From assembly GCF_018614055.1 (NCBI RefSeq), contig NZ_JAGGPB010000023.1, forward strand, positions 1 to 64,000: a DNA stretch of 64,000 nucleotides, read 5' to 3'. The translations under genes were made by a program, and so were the position numbers. The notes below the pieces were generated by a model. It ran no database searches. It saw only the letters and a program-made list of their open reading frames with translations, and was not told where the DNA came from. Position 1 is the first letter of the stretch. Every line of letters begins with the position of its first letter. Positions 27,099 through 35,150 of the stretch are shown piece by piece. The stretch is from Streptomyces sp. ISL-98. Lineage in GTDB: Bacteria > Actinomycetota > Actinomycetes > Streptomycetales > Streptomycetaceae.

Positions 27099-27195
27099 CC
27101 ACCGCCCGGTCCGGCCTCCTGGGCGGAAGGGGAACCGTTCTGTCCGAACAACGTTTCTACAAGAAGGCAATGTCTCGAACGAACGGAGCGCACCG

Positions 27196-28437
27196 ATGAA
27201 CGTGGACGCGACTGGGTGCCCCTACGCGCTGGACGTACAGGGGCACGACCTCGCGGGCGAGGCCGCCGCACTGCGCGGACAGGGGCCGGCCGTGCGCGTG
27301 GAGCTGCCGGGCAAAGTGACCGCCTGGGCCGTTGTCCGGCAGAAGTACGTCAAGCAACTGCTCATGGATCCAAGGGTGTCCAAGGACGCCCGGCAGCACT
27401 GGCCGGCCTTCGTCGAGGGGCTCATCACCGAGGACTGGCCGCTCTACCCGTGGGTGGCGAACGAGAACATGCTGTTCGCCTACGGGGACGACCACTCCAG
27501 GCTGCGCAGACTGATCATGGCGGCGTTCACCGCGCGACGCACCGAGGCCCTTCGCCCGCGCATCGAGGAGATCACCGGCGGGCTGCTGGACGACCTGGAG
27601 TCCGTACCGGCCGGACAAGAGGTCGATCTGCGGGCGTCGTTCACCAAGCTGCTGCCCCTGCGGGTCATCTGCGAGCTGTTCGGCGTCACGCAGGAGATGA
27701 GCGGCCCGCTGTGCGCCGAGCTGGAGAAGGTGTTCGGCACCGCGGTGCCGGCGGAGGAGATGGCCGCGGCGCAGCTGAAGGTCTTCGGGATGCTCGCCGA
27801 ACTGGTGGCCGCCAAGCGGACTTTGCCCGGCGACGACCTGACGTCGGCGCTGATCGAGGCCAGGGACAACGGCGACGGCCTCACCGAGCAGGAACTGCTG
27901 GGCACCCTGTACCTCATGATCGCGGCGGGGCAGGAGACCACCACCACCCTGATCACCAACGCGATAGCCGCGCTGTGCGCCCATCCCGAGCAGCTCGCGC
28001 ATGTCCGGGCGGGCCGCGCCACGTGGGCGGACGTGACGGGTGAGATTCTTCAGTTCCGTGCGCCCGCGGCCTATTCGCCCATGCGGTTCGCCGTGGAGGA
28101 CATAGAGCTGGACGGCGTCCTGATCAGCAAGGGCGACCCCATCCTGATCTCGTTCGCCGCGGCGGCGGGCGACCCCGAGGCGTACGGGGAGGATGTCTCG
28201 GAGTTCGACCTGCTGCGCACCGGCCGCCGCGACGACCTGGGCTTCGGGCACGGTGTGCATCGCTGCCTCGGGGCGCCGCTGGCCCGGCTGGAGGCCGTGG
28301 TCGCGCTCTCGGCACTCTTCACGCGCTTCCCGGACCTCGCACCGGCGGTCGCCCTGGACCGTGTTGAGCCCGTGCCGTCGTTCATCGTCAACGGCTACGG
28401 GTCCCTGCCGGTGCGGCTCAGGCCGGCCGTGGACTGA
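27196..28437 (+). CDS. Cytochrome P450 (possible avenolide-type signal hydroxylase)
   Basis: A 413-residue bacterial P450. The I-helix [13 protein letters not shown] carries the acid/Thr pair near residue 240, and the haem loop is [18 protein letters not shown] with the Cys ligand near residue 355. The K-helix, normally ExxR, reads EILQ, so the Arg seems to be Gln, which is rare. In the avenolide module the receptor is flanked by Aco and the P450 Cyp17; the layout here is the same. It could instead oxidise the polyketide. ATG 27196 is preceded by GGAG. A 46-bp palindrome follows the gene. Confidence 0.9.
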   Translation: MNVDATGCPYALDVQGHDLAGEAAALRGQGPAVRVELPGKVTAWAVVRQKYVKQLLMDPRVSKDARQHWPAFVEGLITEDWPLYPWVANENMLFAYGDDHSRLRRLIMAAFTARRTEALRPRIEEITGGLLDDLESVPAGQEVDLRASFTKLLPLRVICELFGVTQEMSGPLCAELEKVFGTAVPAEEMAAAQLKVFGMLAELVAAKRTLPGDDLTSALIEARDNGDGLTEQELLGTLYLMIAAGQETTTTLITNAIAALCAHPEQLAHVRAGRATWADVTGEILQFRAPAAYSPMRFAVEDIELDGVLISKGDPILISFAAAAGDPEAYGEDVSEFDLLRTGRRDDLGFGHGVHRCLGAPLARLEAVVALSALFTRFPDLAPAVALDRVEPVPSFIVNGYGSLPVRLRPAVD

Positions 28438-28458
28438 GGGGCCTGACGAGCTGACGGC

Positions 28459-28504
28459 CTGATGAGGATACCAAACCAGCTTGCTGGTTTGGTATCCTCA
28501 TCAG
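28459..28504. promoter_or_regulatory. 46-bp palindrome between the P450 and soxR genes
   Basis: Two perfect 22-bp arms (28459-28480 and 28483-28504) are separated by only TT. The core ATACCAAACCAGC / GCTGGTTTGGTAT looks like a TetR-family operator, possibly ARE-like. The same element can form a terminator-like hairpin 21 bp after the P450 stop. It lies 47 bp upstream of the soxR start, so it may terminate the P450 transcript, control soxR, or both. Confidence 0.8.
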
Positions 28505-28550
28505 CATTCCGGGCAGCCCTCACATCACAACAATCACCTAGGTTGTCGGC

Positions 28551-29006
28551 ATGACGCTCGCACCCCGCAAGGCCGCCGAACTGACCGTCGGCGAATTGGC
28601 CGAACGCAGTGGAGTGACCACGTCCGCGCTGCGCTTCTACGAGGACCAGCAGCTCATATTCAGCCGCCGGACCTCGGGAAACCAGCGCCGCTACAGCCGC
28701 GACATGCTGCGACGCGTGGCCTTCGTCCGTGCGTCGCAGCGCGTGGGGATCGCGCTGGACGAGATCCGTGCCGCCCTGAAACTGCTGCCGGACGAGCGCA
28801 CTCCGACCCGTGAGGACTGGGCGCGGGTCTCCGAGCTGTGGCGGCACGATCTCAACGTCCGTATCAAGCAACTGCAGGAGCTGCGGGACGATCTCAGCTC
28901 CTGCATCGGCTGTGGCTGCCTGTCCCTGGGGCGCTGCGCGCTGGTCAACCCGGGGGACATCCACCGGCAGCTGGGCAAGAACCCCACCCGGCTCACCGGA
29001 GGGTGA
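28551..29006 (+). CDS. soxR: SoxR redox-sensing transcriptional activator
   Basis: A 151-residue MerR-family protein: an N-terminal winged HTH (LTVGELAERSGVTTSALRFY), a dimerisation helix, and the SoxR-specific [2Fe-2S] cluster site CIGCGCLSLGRC near residue 122. In Streptomyces SoxR is activated directly by redox-cycling antibiotics such as actinorhodin and phenazines, and turns on reductases, monooxygenases and pumps. Two such genes lie next to it on the other strand, each with a SoxR-box-like palindrome. The start is ATG 28551. The 3' end converges on the flavin reductase gene with only 16 bp between. Confidence 0.97.
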   Translation: MTLAPRKAAELTVGELAERSGVTTSALRFYEDQQLIFSRRTSGNQRRYSRDMLRRVAFVRASQRVGIALDEIRAALKLLPDERTPTREDWARVSELWRHDLNVRIKQLQELRDDLSSCIGCGCLSLGRCALVNPGDIHRQLGKNPTRLTGG

Positions 29007-29022
29007 GGCCCGGACGAGGGTG

Positions 29023-29619
29023 CTACAGCGCCTGGTAGGGCTGCTTCGCACGTCCCTCGCGCAGCAGGCCCGCCCACCAGCCGAGCTGGTCCAGCATGAC
29101 CTTGGCCGCGCCGTCGGACGCGCCGTCGTCACACGCCGTGGCGTCCTCGTCGAACAGTTCCCACGCGTTGTGGAAGCTGAGCGCGTTGCGCACGCTCACC
29201 GCGTGCAGCTCGCAGATGACCATGCGCAGGTGTTCGGTGGCCCGTACGCCGCCGGCCTGGCCGCCGTACGAGATCAGGCCGAACGCCTTCGCCCGCCACT
29301 CCTCGCGGAACCAGTCGAGCGCGTTCTTCAGGGACGCGGGGTAGCTGTGGTTGTACTCCGCCGTGACGAGCGTGAAGGCGTCCGCGGCCGCGAGACGCCG
29401 GCCCAGCTCTTCGCGGTGGACCGCGGTGGCGGCGTCGGGGGCGCCGCCGAAGTCGGGCAGAACCAGGGGCAGCGGCGAGTCGGCGAGATCGATCAGATCC
29501 ACCTCGAACCCGCCGTGCTGACGGGCCTGTTCGGCGAACCAGCGGGCCACCTGGGGGCCGAACCGGCCCTCGCGGACACTTCCGATGACCACGGCAAGGC
29601 GCAGGGGTGAAGCGGACAA
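29023..29619 (-). CDS. NAD(P)H-dependent FMN reductase
   Basis: A 198-residue flavodoxin-like reductase: VVIGSVREGRFGPQVARWF binds FMN phosphate, TAEYNHSYPASLKNALDWF is the family signature and YGGQAGGVRA lies on the isoalloxazine side. It may reduce quinones or supply FMNH2 for the flavin enzymes of the cluster. A flavin reductase of this kind is a known SoxR target in S. coelicolor, and a SoxR-box-like element lies 64 bp upstream. The start is TTG 29619 with GAGGAGA 5 nt upstream. A short run of 9-bp GGTTCC-type repeats separates operator and start. Confidence 0.93.
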   Translation of the reverse strand: MSASPLRLAVVIGSVREGRFGPQVARWFAEQARQHGGFEVDLIDLADSPLPLVLPDFGGAPDAATAVHREELGRRLAAADAFTLVTAEYNHSYPASLKNALDWFREEWRAKAFGLISYGGQAGGVRATEHLRMVICELHAVSVRNALSFHNAWELFDEDATACDDGASDGAAKVMLDQLGWWAGLLREGRAKQPYQAL

Positions 29620-29639
29620 GGCTCTCTCCTCGTATGGGG

Positions 29640-29669
29640 GGTCCGGTGGTTCCGGTGGTTCCGGTCGGA
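29640..29669. repeat. Short 9-bp tandem repeat between operator and flavin reductase start
   Basis: About three copies of a TTCCGGTGG-like unit lie in the 5' leader of the flavin reductase gene, between the SoxR-box-like site and the start codon. Copy number would change leader length, not protein sequence. Confidence 0.75.
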
Positions 29670-29682
29670 TCTCAAGCCTCGT

Positions 29683-29702
29683 ACTTCAAGTCGTATTGAA
29701 GT
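29683..29702. promoter_or_regulatory. SoxR-box-like operator of the flavin reductase gene
   Basis: ACTTCAAG-TCGT-ATTGAAGT is a near-perfect inverted repeat that matches the core spacing and bases of SoxR boxes (CCTCAAG...CTTGAGG). It lies 64 bp upstream of the reductase start. A closely related element precedes the monooxygenase-like gene at 32.2 kb, which supports shared control by the adjacent soxR. Confidence 0.82.
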
Positions 29703-29799
29703 CAAGCCTGTTCAGGACGCACAAAAGGCGGCCGCACGGCCGAGTACGAACCCGGCCGCGCGACCGCCTGCTGCTCACGAGGTCCCGCTCTCCCTCCGG

Positions 29800-31398
29800 T
29801 CAGGAGGGTGTGCCCGCCGACGGGGCCGGCGCGGCGGGAGCCCCCGCCTCTTCCGCCTCTTCCTCATGCTTGGGCAGGGCGGCGTTCCGCAGGACGGTGA
29901 CCGTGATCAGGGCGCCGACGGCCGCCAGTACGGCGCAGATGGTGGCGGCCGTCTGCAGCCCCTGGGTGAAGGCGGCGCGGGTGACGTCGAGCAGCGCCTC
30001 ACTGGTGGCCCCGGACAGTTCCGTGGCCGTGTGCACGGCACCGCCGATGGTGTCCTGCGCGGCCCGGGCGGCGTCGGCGGGCATCCCCGTCGGGAGCGCG
30101 CCGTCCACCTTGCTCCGGTAGACGGCGGTACCGACACTGCCGATGGCCGCTACACCCAGCCCGAGCGCGAACTCCTGGACGGTCTCGGCCACACTCGACG
30201 CCGCGCCCGCACGCTCGGGCGGAGCCGAACCCACGGCCAGTTCGAGGCCCAGGATCATCACCGGGGCGACACCGAACGACATGCAGAACACCCCGGCCGC
30301 GAACAGTCCGACAGGGGAGTCGGTCTCCATCCGGGACAGGAGGACGAAGGCACCGCACGAGACGAGCAGGCCGCCTCCCATGACGAACGGCGGCCGGATC
30401 TTGCGGATTGCATTGGCGGTCGTCACCGCGCCGACGACGACCCCCAACGCCATCGGCATCATCCACAGGCCGGCCCGCAGCGGCGAGAGGCCGCGCACCA
30501 TCTGGAGGTACTGCGCGACGAAGAACAGGGTGCCCGACATCACCAGGACGGCGAGTCCCATGATGCCCAGCGCCGAGCCGAAGCGCGGGCTGGAGAACAG
30601 GCCGAGGTCGAGCAGCGGATCGCTCAACCGCTTCTGCCTGTACACGAACAGCGCGCCGACAGCCAGGCCTCCCACGATCGACAGCAGGCTGACCAGGCCC
30701 ATCCCGTGCGTGGCGATGTCCTTCATCCCGTAGATGACCGCGAGCACGGCGACGACGGACATGGCAGCACTGGTGAGGTCCACCCGGCCCGCTCCGGCGT
30801 TGCGATGCTCGGGCAGCAGGATCGGCCCGGCCACCAGCAGAAGCAGCATCACGGGGATGCCCACCAGGAAGACCGAACCCCACCAGAAGTGCGCCAGCAG
30901 CGCGCCGCCGGCCAGCGGTCCCAGCACGCTGCCCGCCGAGAAGCAGACGGTCCACACACCGATGGCGGCGGTGCGCTGCTTGGGATCGTGGAACATGTTG
31001 CGCAGCAGCGCCAGGGTGCTGGGCGCCAGGGTGGCCCCGGCGATGCCGAGCAGGGCGCGGGTGGCGATCAGCATCTCGGAGCTGGTGGAGAAGGCCGCCA
31101 GCGCGGAGGCGGCAGTGAAGGCGGCGGCGCCGATCAGCAGTAGGCGGCGGCGGCCGATCCGGTCACCGAGGGTTCCCATCATGACCAGGAACCCGGCCAT
31201 CAGGAATCCGTAGATGTCCATGATCCAGAGCAGTTGCGCGCCACTGGGCTTCAGGTCCGCGCTCAGATGCGGAACCGCCAGGTACAGGACGCTCAGATCC
31301 ATGGACAGGAGCAGGGTGGGCAGGGCAAGGACGGCGAGTCCGATCCACTCCCGCCTGCCCGCGGTGGGAGGAGCATCTGTGGTCACGGAAGATCCCAT
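29800..31398 (-). CDS. MFS drug exporter, 14-TMS DHA2 family
   Basis: A 532-residue membrane protein with about 14 hydrophobic segments. LLSMDLSVLYLAVPHLSADL (TM1) and the loop GTLGDRIGRRRLLLIG are classical DHA2 features. It likely pumps out a quinone or phenazine product, using the proton gradient. The last 25 residues are Ala/Pro/Glu-rich and cytoplasmic. It follows the SoxR-box-controlled monooxygenase-like gene by 59 bp in the same direction, so it is probably part of the same SoxR-responsive transcript. ATG 31398 is used although its ribosome-binding site is weak. Confidence 0.92.
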   Translation of the reverse strand: MGSSVTTDAPPTAGRREWIGLAVLALPTLLLSMDLSVLYLAVPHLSADLKPSGAQLLWIMDIYGFLMAGFLVMMGTLGDRIGRRRLLLIGAAAFTAASALAAFSTSSEMLIATRALLGIAGATLAPSTLALLRNMFHDPKQRTAAIGVWTVCFSAGSVLGPLAGGALLAHFWWGSVFLVGIPVMLLLLVAGPILLPEHRNAGAGRVDLTSAAMSVVAVLAVIYGMKDIATHGMGLVSLLSIVGGLAVGALFVYRQKRLSDPLLDLGLFSSPRFGSALGIMGLAVLVMSGTLFFVAQYLQMVRGLSPLRAGLWMMPMALGVVVGAVTTANAIRKIRPPFVMGGGLLVSCGAFVLLSRMETDSPVGLFAAGVFCMSFGVAPVMILGLELAVGSAPPERAGAASSVAETVQEFALGLGVAAIGSVGTAVYRSKVDGALPTGMPADAARAAQDTIGGAVHTATELSGATSEALLDVTRAAFTQGLQTAATICAVLAAVGALITVTVLRNAALPKHEEEAEEAGAPAAPAPSAGTPS

Positions 31399-31457
31399 CT
31401 TTGTGGCTTTACGGTGTGCCGGCTCGATCGCCGTGGTGCGCGGGGGTTCTGCCGCGC

Positions 31458-32177
31458 CTACGGGGTCTCGGAGGCCGTCGTCCCGGGCAGCGGGGCGGCA
31501 AGCGCTCCGTACGGGCGGCAGCGTCGGCCGGGTCCGTGCGTCAGGCCGGTGAACTCCTCGACCTGCTGCCACTCGGGGGTCTGCACGGGGTTCTCCAGGA
31601 ACTTGCGGTGCGACTCCTCGTCCAGCCACTCCGAGTAGTTGAGCACCTGAGTGCCGTCGGGGCTGAGGAGGAAGTGGCGGGAGATCCCGCCGGGGGTGGG
31701 CTCGGGCTGGGCGGCTTCGGCGTTGCAGATCGCGTCCGACCACGCGCGTGCCGTGTCCGCCTCCTCGAATCCGAAGGTGGTGACCACGACACACCCCGGT
31801 GTGGCCTCCGCGTTCGTGATGCTGCTGCGGTGCAGGCGGCACACGAAGGGCTCGGACCGCTCGGCCTTGCCGGCGGCCGCCGCGATCTCGCGGTCGATGC
31901 CCTCCCGCCCCGGCGCGGAGGCGGAGGCATTTTCGAACGCGCGCAGCTCCCGCTCGCCCGACCACTGCTCGTAGGTGAAGACGGTGTCGCCGTTGGTGCT
32001 GATGAAGCAGCTGACGGCGAGCAGCCCCTGGGGCCAGGGCGCGTTCGCCCAGGCGGCGAGGGAGGCGTCCGCCACGGACCGCTGCTGGTCGGCGGTGGGG
32101 GTCACCCAGCGGTTCAGCACGGCGACGCCGGAGTCGTCGCGGTTGATGACGGGCAGCGGGACGGGGGGTGTGCTCAT
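31458..32177 (-). CDS. Two-domain antibiotic-biosynthesis-monooxygenase-like protein
   Basis: A 239-residue protein with two dimeric alpha/beta-barrel (ABM) units, about residues 15-110 and 120-210. Both contain matching strands (FTYEQWSGERELRAF and LNYSEWLDEESHRKFLEN). Single-chain ABM proteins oxidise anthrones or quinones without cofactors; an ABM-like protein is also a known SoxR target in S. coelicolor. GGAGGAG lies 5 nt before ATG 32177; the longer open frame upstream lacks such a site. A perfect SoxR-box-like palindrome lies 50 bp upstream. The MFS gene follows. Confidence 0.87.
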   Translation of the reverse strand: MSTPPVPLPVINRDDSGVAVLNRWVTPTADQQRSVADASLAAWANAPWPQGLLAVSCFISTNGDTVFTYEQWSGERELRAFENASASAPGREGIDREIAAAAGKAERSEPFVCRLHRSSITNAEATPGCVVVTTFGFEEADTARAWSDAICNAEAAQPEPTPGGISRHFLLSPDGTQVLNYSEWLDEESHRKFLENPVQTPEWQQVEEFTGLTHGPGRRCRPYGALAAPLPGTTASETP

Positions 32178-32227
32178 GGGGGCTCCTCCTGGAGGTTCTG
32201 GTGCTGTCGACCGGGAAACAGGCTCAC

Positions 32228-32247
32228 ACTTCAAGTCGGCTTGAAGT
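32228..32247. promoter_or_regulatory. SoxR-box-like operator of the monooxygenase/exporter operon
   Basis: ACTTCAAGTCGGCTTGAAGT has perfect 8-bp arms around a 4-bp centre and fits the SoxR-box layout. It lies 50 bp before the monooxygenase-like start. It shares 18 of 20 positions with the element before the flavin reductase gene. Confidence 0.85.
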
Positions 32248-32265
32248 CAAGGACGTTCATCACGG

Positions 32266-32300
32266 CGCCGGGGGGGGGCGTCGTGCCCCCGCCCCCGGCG
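32266..32300. terminator. GC-rich hairpin downstream of the secreted-protein gene
   Basis: CGCCGGGGG and CCCCCGGCG (32266-32274 and 32292-32300) form a 9-bp stem 12 nt after the secreted-protein stop on the minus strand. It would insulate the SoxR-controlled promoter that follows. Confidence 0.65.
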
Positions 32301-32312
32301 TTGTCCGTGCGG

Positions 32313-32777
32313 TCAGGTGCAGGAGACGCGCTTCCCGGTGATTTTGATGACGTTGGGGCCGCTCACCGTGCCGTCGTCGTAGTGGTGGTACGTCTGCCCC
32401 TCGGCGGAGAAGGCCTGGTACGAGGAGAGCTTGCCGTTGAGCGAGGATCGGGCCTCGCCGGACGGACCGCCCGGGAGCGGGTGGTTCACAGTGAACTGGA
32501 ACGTACCGCCGGACTTGGGAGCCCAGTTGCCGTAACCGGTGAAGTACGGCGTGCCGTTCTCGTCCCGCGGTCCTGTCAGCTTCAGCGTGCGGTCCACGTT
32601 GAACTTGATCTCCACGTCCGCGGGCGGCATGTCGCCCTCGGACGCCTGGGCCTGCCAGCAGCCGGCCGGCGACCCGGTGGACGCTGTGTCGGCGCCCGCG
32701 GGGTGGGCGGCCAGCAGGGTGGCCGCGAGTATGCCGCCCGCCAGGGCGATGCTGCTCATGCGTCTGTTCCTGGTCAT
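32313..32777 (-). CDS. Small secreted protein of unknown function
   Basis: A 154-residue protein with a clear Sec signal peptide: RNRR, then a hydrophobic core ALAGGILAATLLAAH and a likely cleavage after AGA near residue 29. The mature part of about 125 residues is beta-rich, with one Cys near its N-terminus and one at the very C-terminus (RVSC), which may pair. It has no motif I recognise. AGGGGA precedes ATG 32777. It is placed between the glycosyltransferase gene (73 bp) and the SoxR-controlled operon; its role in the cluster is unclear. Confidence 0.8.
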   Translation of the reverse strand: MTRNRRMSSIALAGGILAATLLAAHPAGADTASTGSPAGCWQAQASEGDMPPADVEIKFNVDRTLKLTGPRDENGTPYFTGYGNWAPKSGGTFQFTVNHPLPGGPSGEARSSLNGKLSSYQAFSAEGQTYHHYDDGTVSGPNVIKITGKRVSCT

Positions 32778-32850
32778 GTGCTGTCCCCTTCGTGACTTCG
32801 CTTCGTGGGGTTGCTTCGTGGAGCTGCCGGGGCGATCCGGGGCCGCCGGG

Positions 32851-33981
32851 TCACGCGGTGAGCTTCTCCAGCGCGACGACCACCTCGGAGGGCAGCGGCA
32901 GCGAGGCCATTTCCTGGGCGAGGATCTGCGACTGCCGGGTGTAGGACGGGTCGCCCAGCAGCTCCCGGCAGGCGGCGCCGACACGGTCCGTGGTGAGCTC
33001 GCCGGGCTGGAGCGAGAGCCCCGCGCCGAAGTCGGCGATGCGGTCCAGGGCGGCGCCGTGCGAGGCGTTGTCCTGCGACTCCATGACGGACAGCTGGGGT
33101 ACGCCGAAGTGCAGCGCCGTCAGGCTCGTGGCCCCTCCGGAGTGGTGGACGATGAGGTCACTGGTGGGTGCCACGACATCGAGCGGGATCCACCCGGCCC
33201 GTACGCCGTCCAGCTCGTCGCGCAGCTTTGCCGCCAGCTCCTCCGGCGCGGCCACCACGACCTCCACGCCCAGGGCGGAGACCTTCTCCACCATGTCCTT
33301 CAGGAAGTCGAAGTTGAGGCCGCGGCTGCCACCGGTCACGCAGACCCTGCGCTGCTCTCCGCGGGTGTACATCCACGGCTCGACCTCGCGCTGCTGGTTG
33401 ACCGGGGTCCACCGCATCATCTGCGCGGGCAGCGCGTTGGGCGGGCGAAGGCTCGGCGGGCTGATGTCGACGAACAGGTCCGGGTCGGGCAGCCGGGCGA
33501 GGCCGAGCTCGTCGAGTTCCGGCCGGAGCTCCTCGCCCGCTCCCGGGTCGATACCGTCGAAGTCCTTGCCGTCCCAGGCCTGGCGCACGTACGGCACTCC
33601 GAGCCGGTGGGCCAGCAGCGGCGCCGCGTAGGTCAGCGTGCCGCCCACGACGAGATCGGGCCGCCAGTCCTCGGCGAGGCCCAGCAGCGGTTCGAGGCTT
33701 GCCGCGGCCAGCCTGCCGAACCAGCGGCCGGTGAACAGCCGTCCCTCCACCGCGTTGTCGGGCACCGTGACGGGGTTTCCGGCCCGGTCCTTGGTCCTGA
33801 AGTGCGGAATCGGCGTGGAGGTCGCGGAGAACGGCGTTATACCGAGTGCCGCGATGTCCGGCAGGACATTGCGGGGGGCCGCCATGATGACCTGGTGGCC
33901 CGCGTTGCGGGCGGCTGTCGCCAGGGGCGTCAGACCGTAGACCGTGGCCGCGCTGCCGGCACCGAGAAACAGAATTTTCAT
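32851..33981 (-). CDS. Glycosyltransferase (GT1, antibiotic type)
   Basis: A 376-residue GT-B fold transferase: ILFLGAGSAATVYGLTPLAT at the N-terminus (acceptor side) and HHSGGATSLTALHFGVPQ (donor nucleotide-sugar motif) near residue 290. It would attach the TDP-dimethylaminosugar to the polyketide aglycone. It is the only glycosyltransferase in the window, so one sugar is expected. Whether it makes a C- or O-glycosidic bond cannot be decided from motifs. It lies 52 bp downstream of the sugar 4-ketoreductase gene, with which it is probably co-transcribed. Confidence 0.93.
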   Translation of the reverse strand: MKILFLGAGSAATVYGLTPLATAARNAGHQVIMAAPRNVLPDIAALGITPFSATSTPIPHFRTKDRAGNPVTVPDNAVEGRLFTGRWFGRLAAASLEPLLGLAEDWRPDLVVGGTLTYAAPLLAHRLGVPYVRQAWDGKDFDGIDPGAGEELRPELDELGLARLPDPDLFVDISPPSLRPPNALPAQMMRWTPVNQQREVEPWMYTRGEQRRVCVTGGSRGLNFDFLKDMVEKVSALGVEVVVAAPEELAAKLRDELDGVRAGWIPLDVVAPTSDLIVHHSGGATSLTALHFGVPQLSVMESQDNASHGAALDRIADFGAGLSLQPGELTTDRVGAACRELLGDPSYTRQSQILAQEMASLPLPSEVVVALEKLTA

Positions 33982-34033
33982 CGAGCTGTGAACCTTTCCA
34001 GAGGTCTGCGGAGCCCTGGCGGCCCCGAGCAGG

Positions 34034-34951
34034 TCATGCGGAAGCGGCCTCTTGGCCGCTCTCCTCCCAGAAGGACCGCAGGGCCACCTCCAGCGAACGG
34101 TGCGGGCACCAGCCCAGTACCTCGTACGCCGGTCCGGTGTCGACCCGGATCCAGTCGTCGGCGCCCTGCGGCGCGGCCGGGGCCTCCCTCTCGACGACCC
34201 GCGCGGGGACACCGCTGACCCGGATCAGTTCGTCGACCAGGCTGCGCACGGGGACCGCCTCGCCGCGCCCGATGCCGATGACCTGCCCGGTCGCCGTGGA
34301 CATGGCGGCGGCCAGCACTGCCTCGGCCGCATCGCGTACGTCGACGTAGTCGCGGTGGGCGCGCAGCGGGGAGAGTTCGACTACGGCGCTCTCGCCCCGC
34401 GCGGCCGCCTCCTTGAGGCGGGCGGCCACCTGCCCCAGCAGGCTGATGGCAGGTGTGCCGGGCCCTGCGGCATTGGCGATCCGCAGGACGAGCGCGTCGG
34501 CCTCACCGCGGGCGTCCGCCCGGAGCACCGCTTCGGTGGCGGCCAGTTTGGCCTGCCCGTAGGCGGTGGCCGGCGGCGACCCGTACTCCAGCACCGAGCC
34601 CAGCTGGACGAGCCGGGGGCGCCGGGGCATCAGGGCCAGGGCTTCGAGGAGCCGTTGGGTGGGGGCGGTGCAGCGCTCGTGCATCTCCTCGGGCGGGGCA
34701 CCCCAGATGCTGCCGATGGAATTGACCACGACGTCGATCCGCTCGTCCTGAAGGAACCGGGCGGTGTCCTCGGCGGGCGTGCGGGCCAGGTCGAACGCTA
34801 CGAAGCGGTGGGCGGCCAGGTGTTCCACGGCAGTACGGGCCACCGCAACGACGTGGTATCCGGCGGTGGTGAACGTTGCACAGACATGGCGCCCCACAAA
34901 ACCGGTTGCCCCCAGCACCAGGACTGTCGGCGTACTCTCACGAATTGTCAT
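34034..34951 (-). CDS. NDP-hexose 4-ketoreductase
   Basis: A 305-residue extended SDR protein with VLVLGATGFVGRHVCATF for NAD(P)H and an active-site YGQAK (YxxxK) near residue 145. It fits the 4-ketoreductases that finish deoxysugar biosynthesis by reducing the C-4 keto group. All other steps to a TDP-2,3,6-trideoxy-3-dimethylaminosugar lie in the left part of the window. AGGAGA lies 6 nt before ATG 34951; the open frame extends further but without such a site. About 200 AT-richer bp upstream separate it from cydB. Confidence 0.9.
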   Translation of the reverse strand: MTIRESTPTVLVLGATGFVGRHVCATFTTAGYHVVAVARTAVEHLAAHRFVAFDLARTPAEDTARFLQDERIDVVVNSIGSIWGAPPEEMHERCTAPTQRLLEALALMPRRPRLVQLGSVLEYGSPPATAYGQAKLAATEAVLRADARGEADALVLRIANAAGPGTPAISLLGQVAARLKEAAARGESAVVELSPLRAHRDYVDVRDAAEAVLAAAMSTATGQVIGIGRGEAVPVRSLVDELIRVSGVPARVVEREAPAAPQGADDWIRVDTGPAYEVLGWCPHRSLEVALRSFWEESGQEAASA

Positions 34952-35150
34952 GTGCCGTCTCCTGTTGTTCAGTTGGCCGGTCGAAATCCGCGCATGCCTG
35001 GGGGAGGAGCACTCACCCGGATACGGCCACTTCCATGACGTATTCATAAACGGGCAGTAATTGCTTCGATGCGCGATCAGCCTCTTCAGTAAGGCAGTTC
35101 ACGTCAAGAGAGATTGCTTTAGGCGCAAGCAAGCAAATGTCAAGAATGAG
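34952..35150. promoter_or_regulatory. AT-richer gap between cydB and the 4-ketoreductase gene
   Basis: These 199 bp are AT-rich for the window and probably contain the promoter of the ketoreductase/glycosyltransferase genes. I see no strong hairpin, operator or ORF in them. Confidence 0.5.

Noticed and set aside
22308..28437. bldA (TTA) control of the cluster regulators
   Set aside because: TAA/TTA trinucleotides in these genes, read by eye, fall out of frame or in Tyr/Thr codons; no in-frame TTA was noticed.
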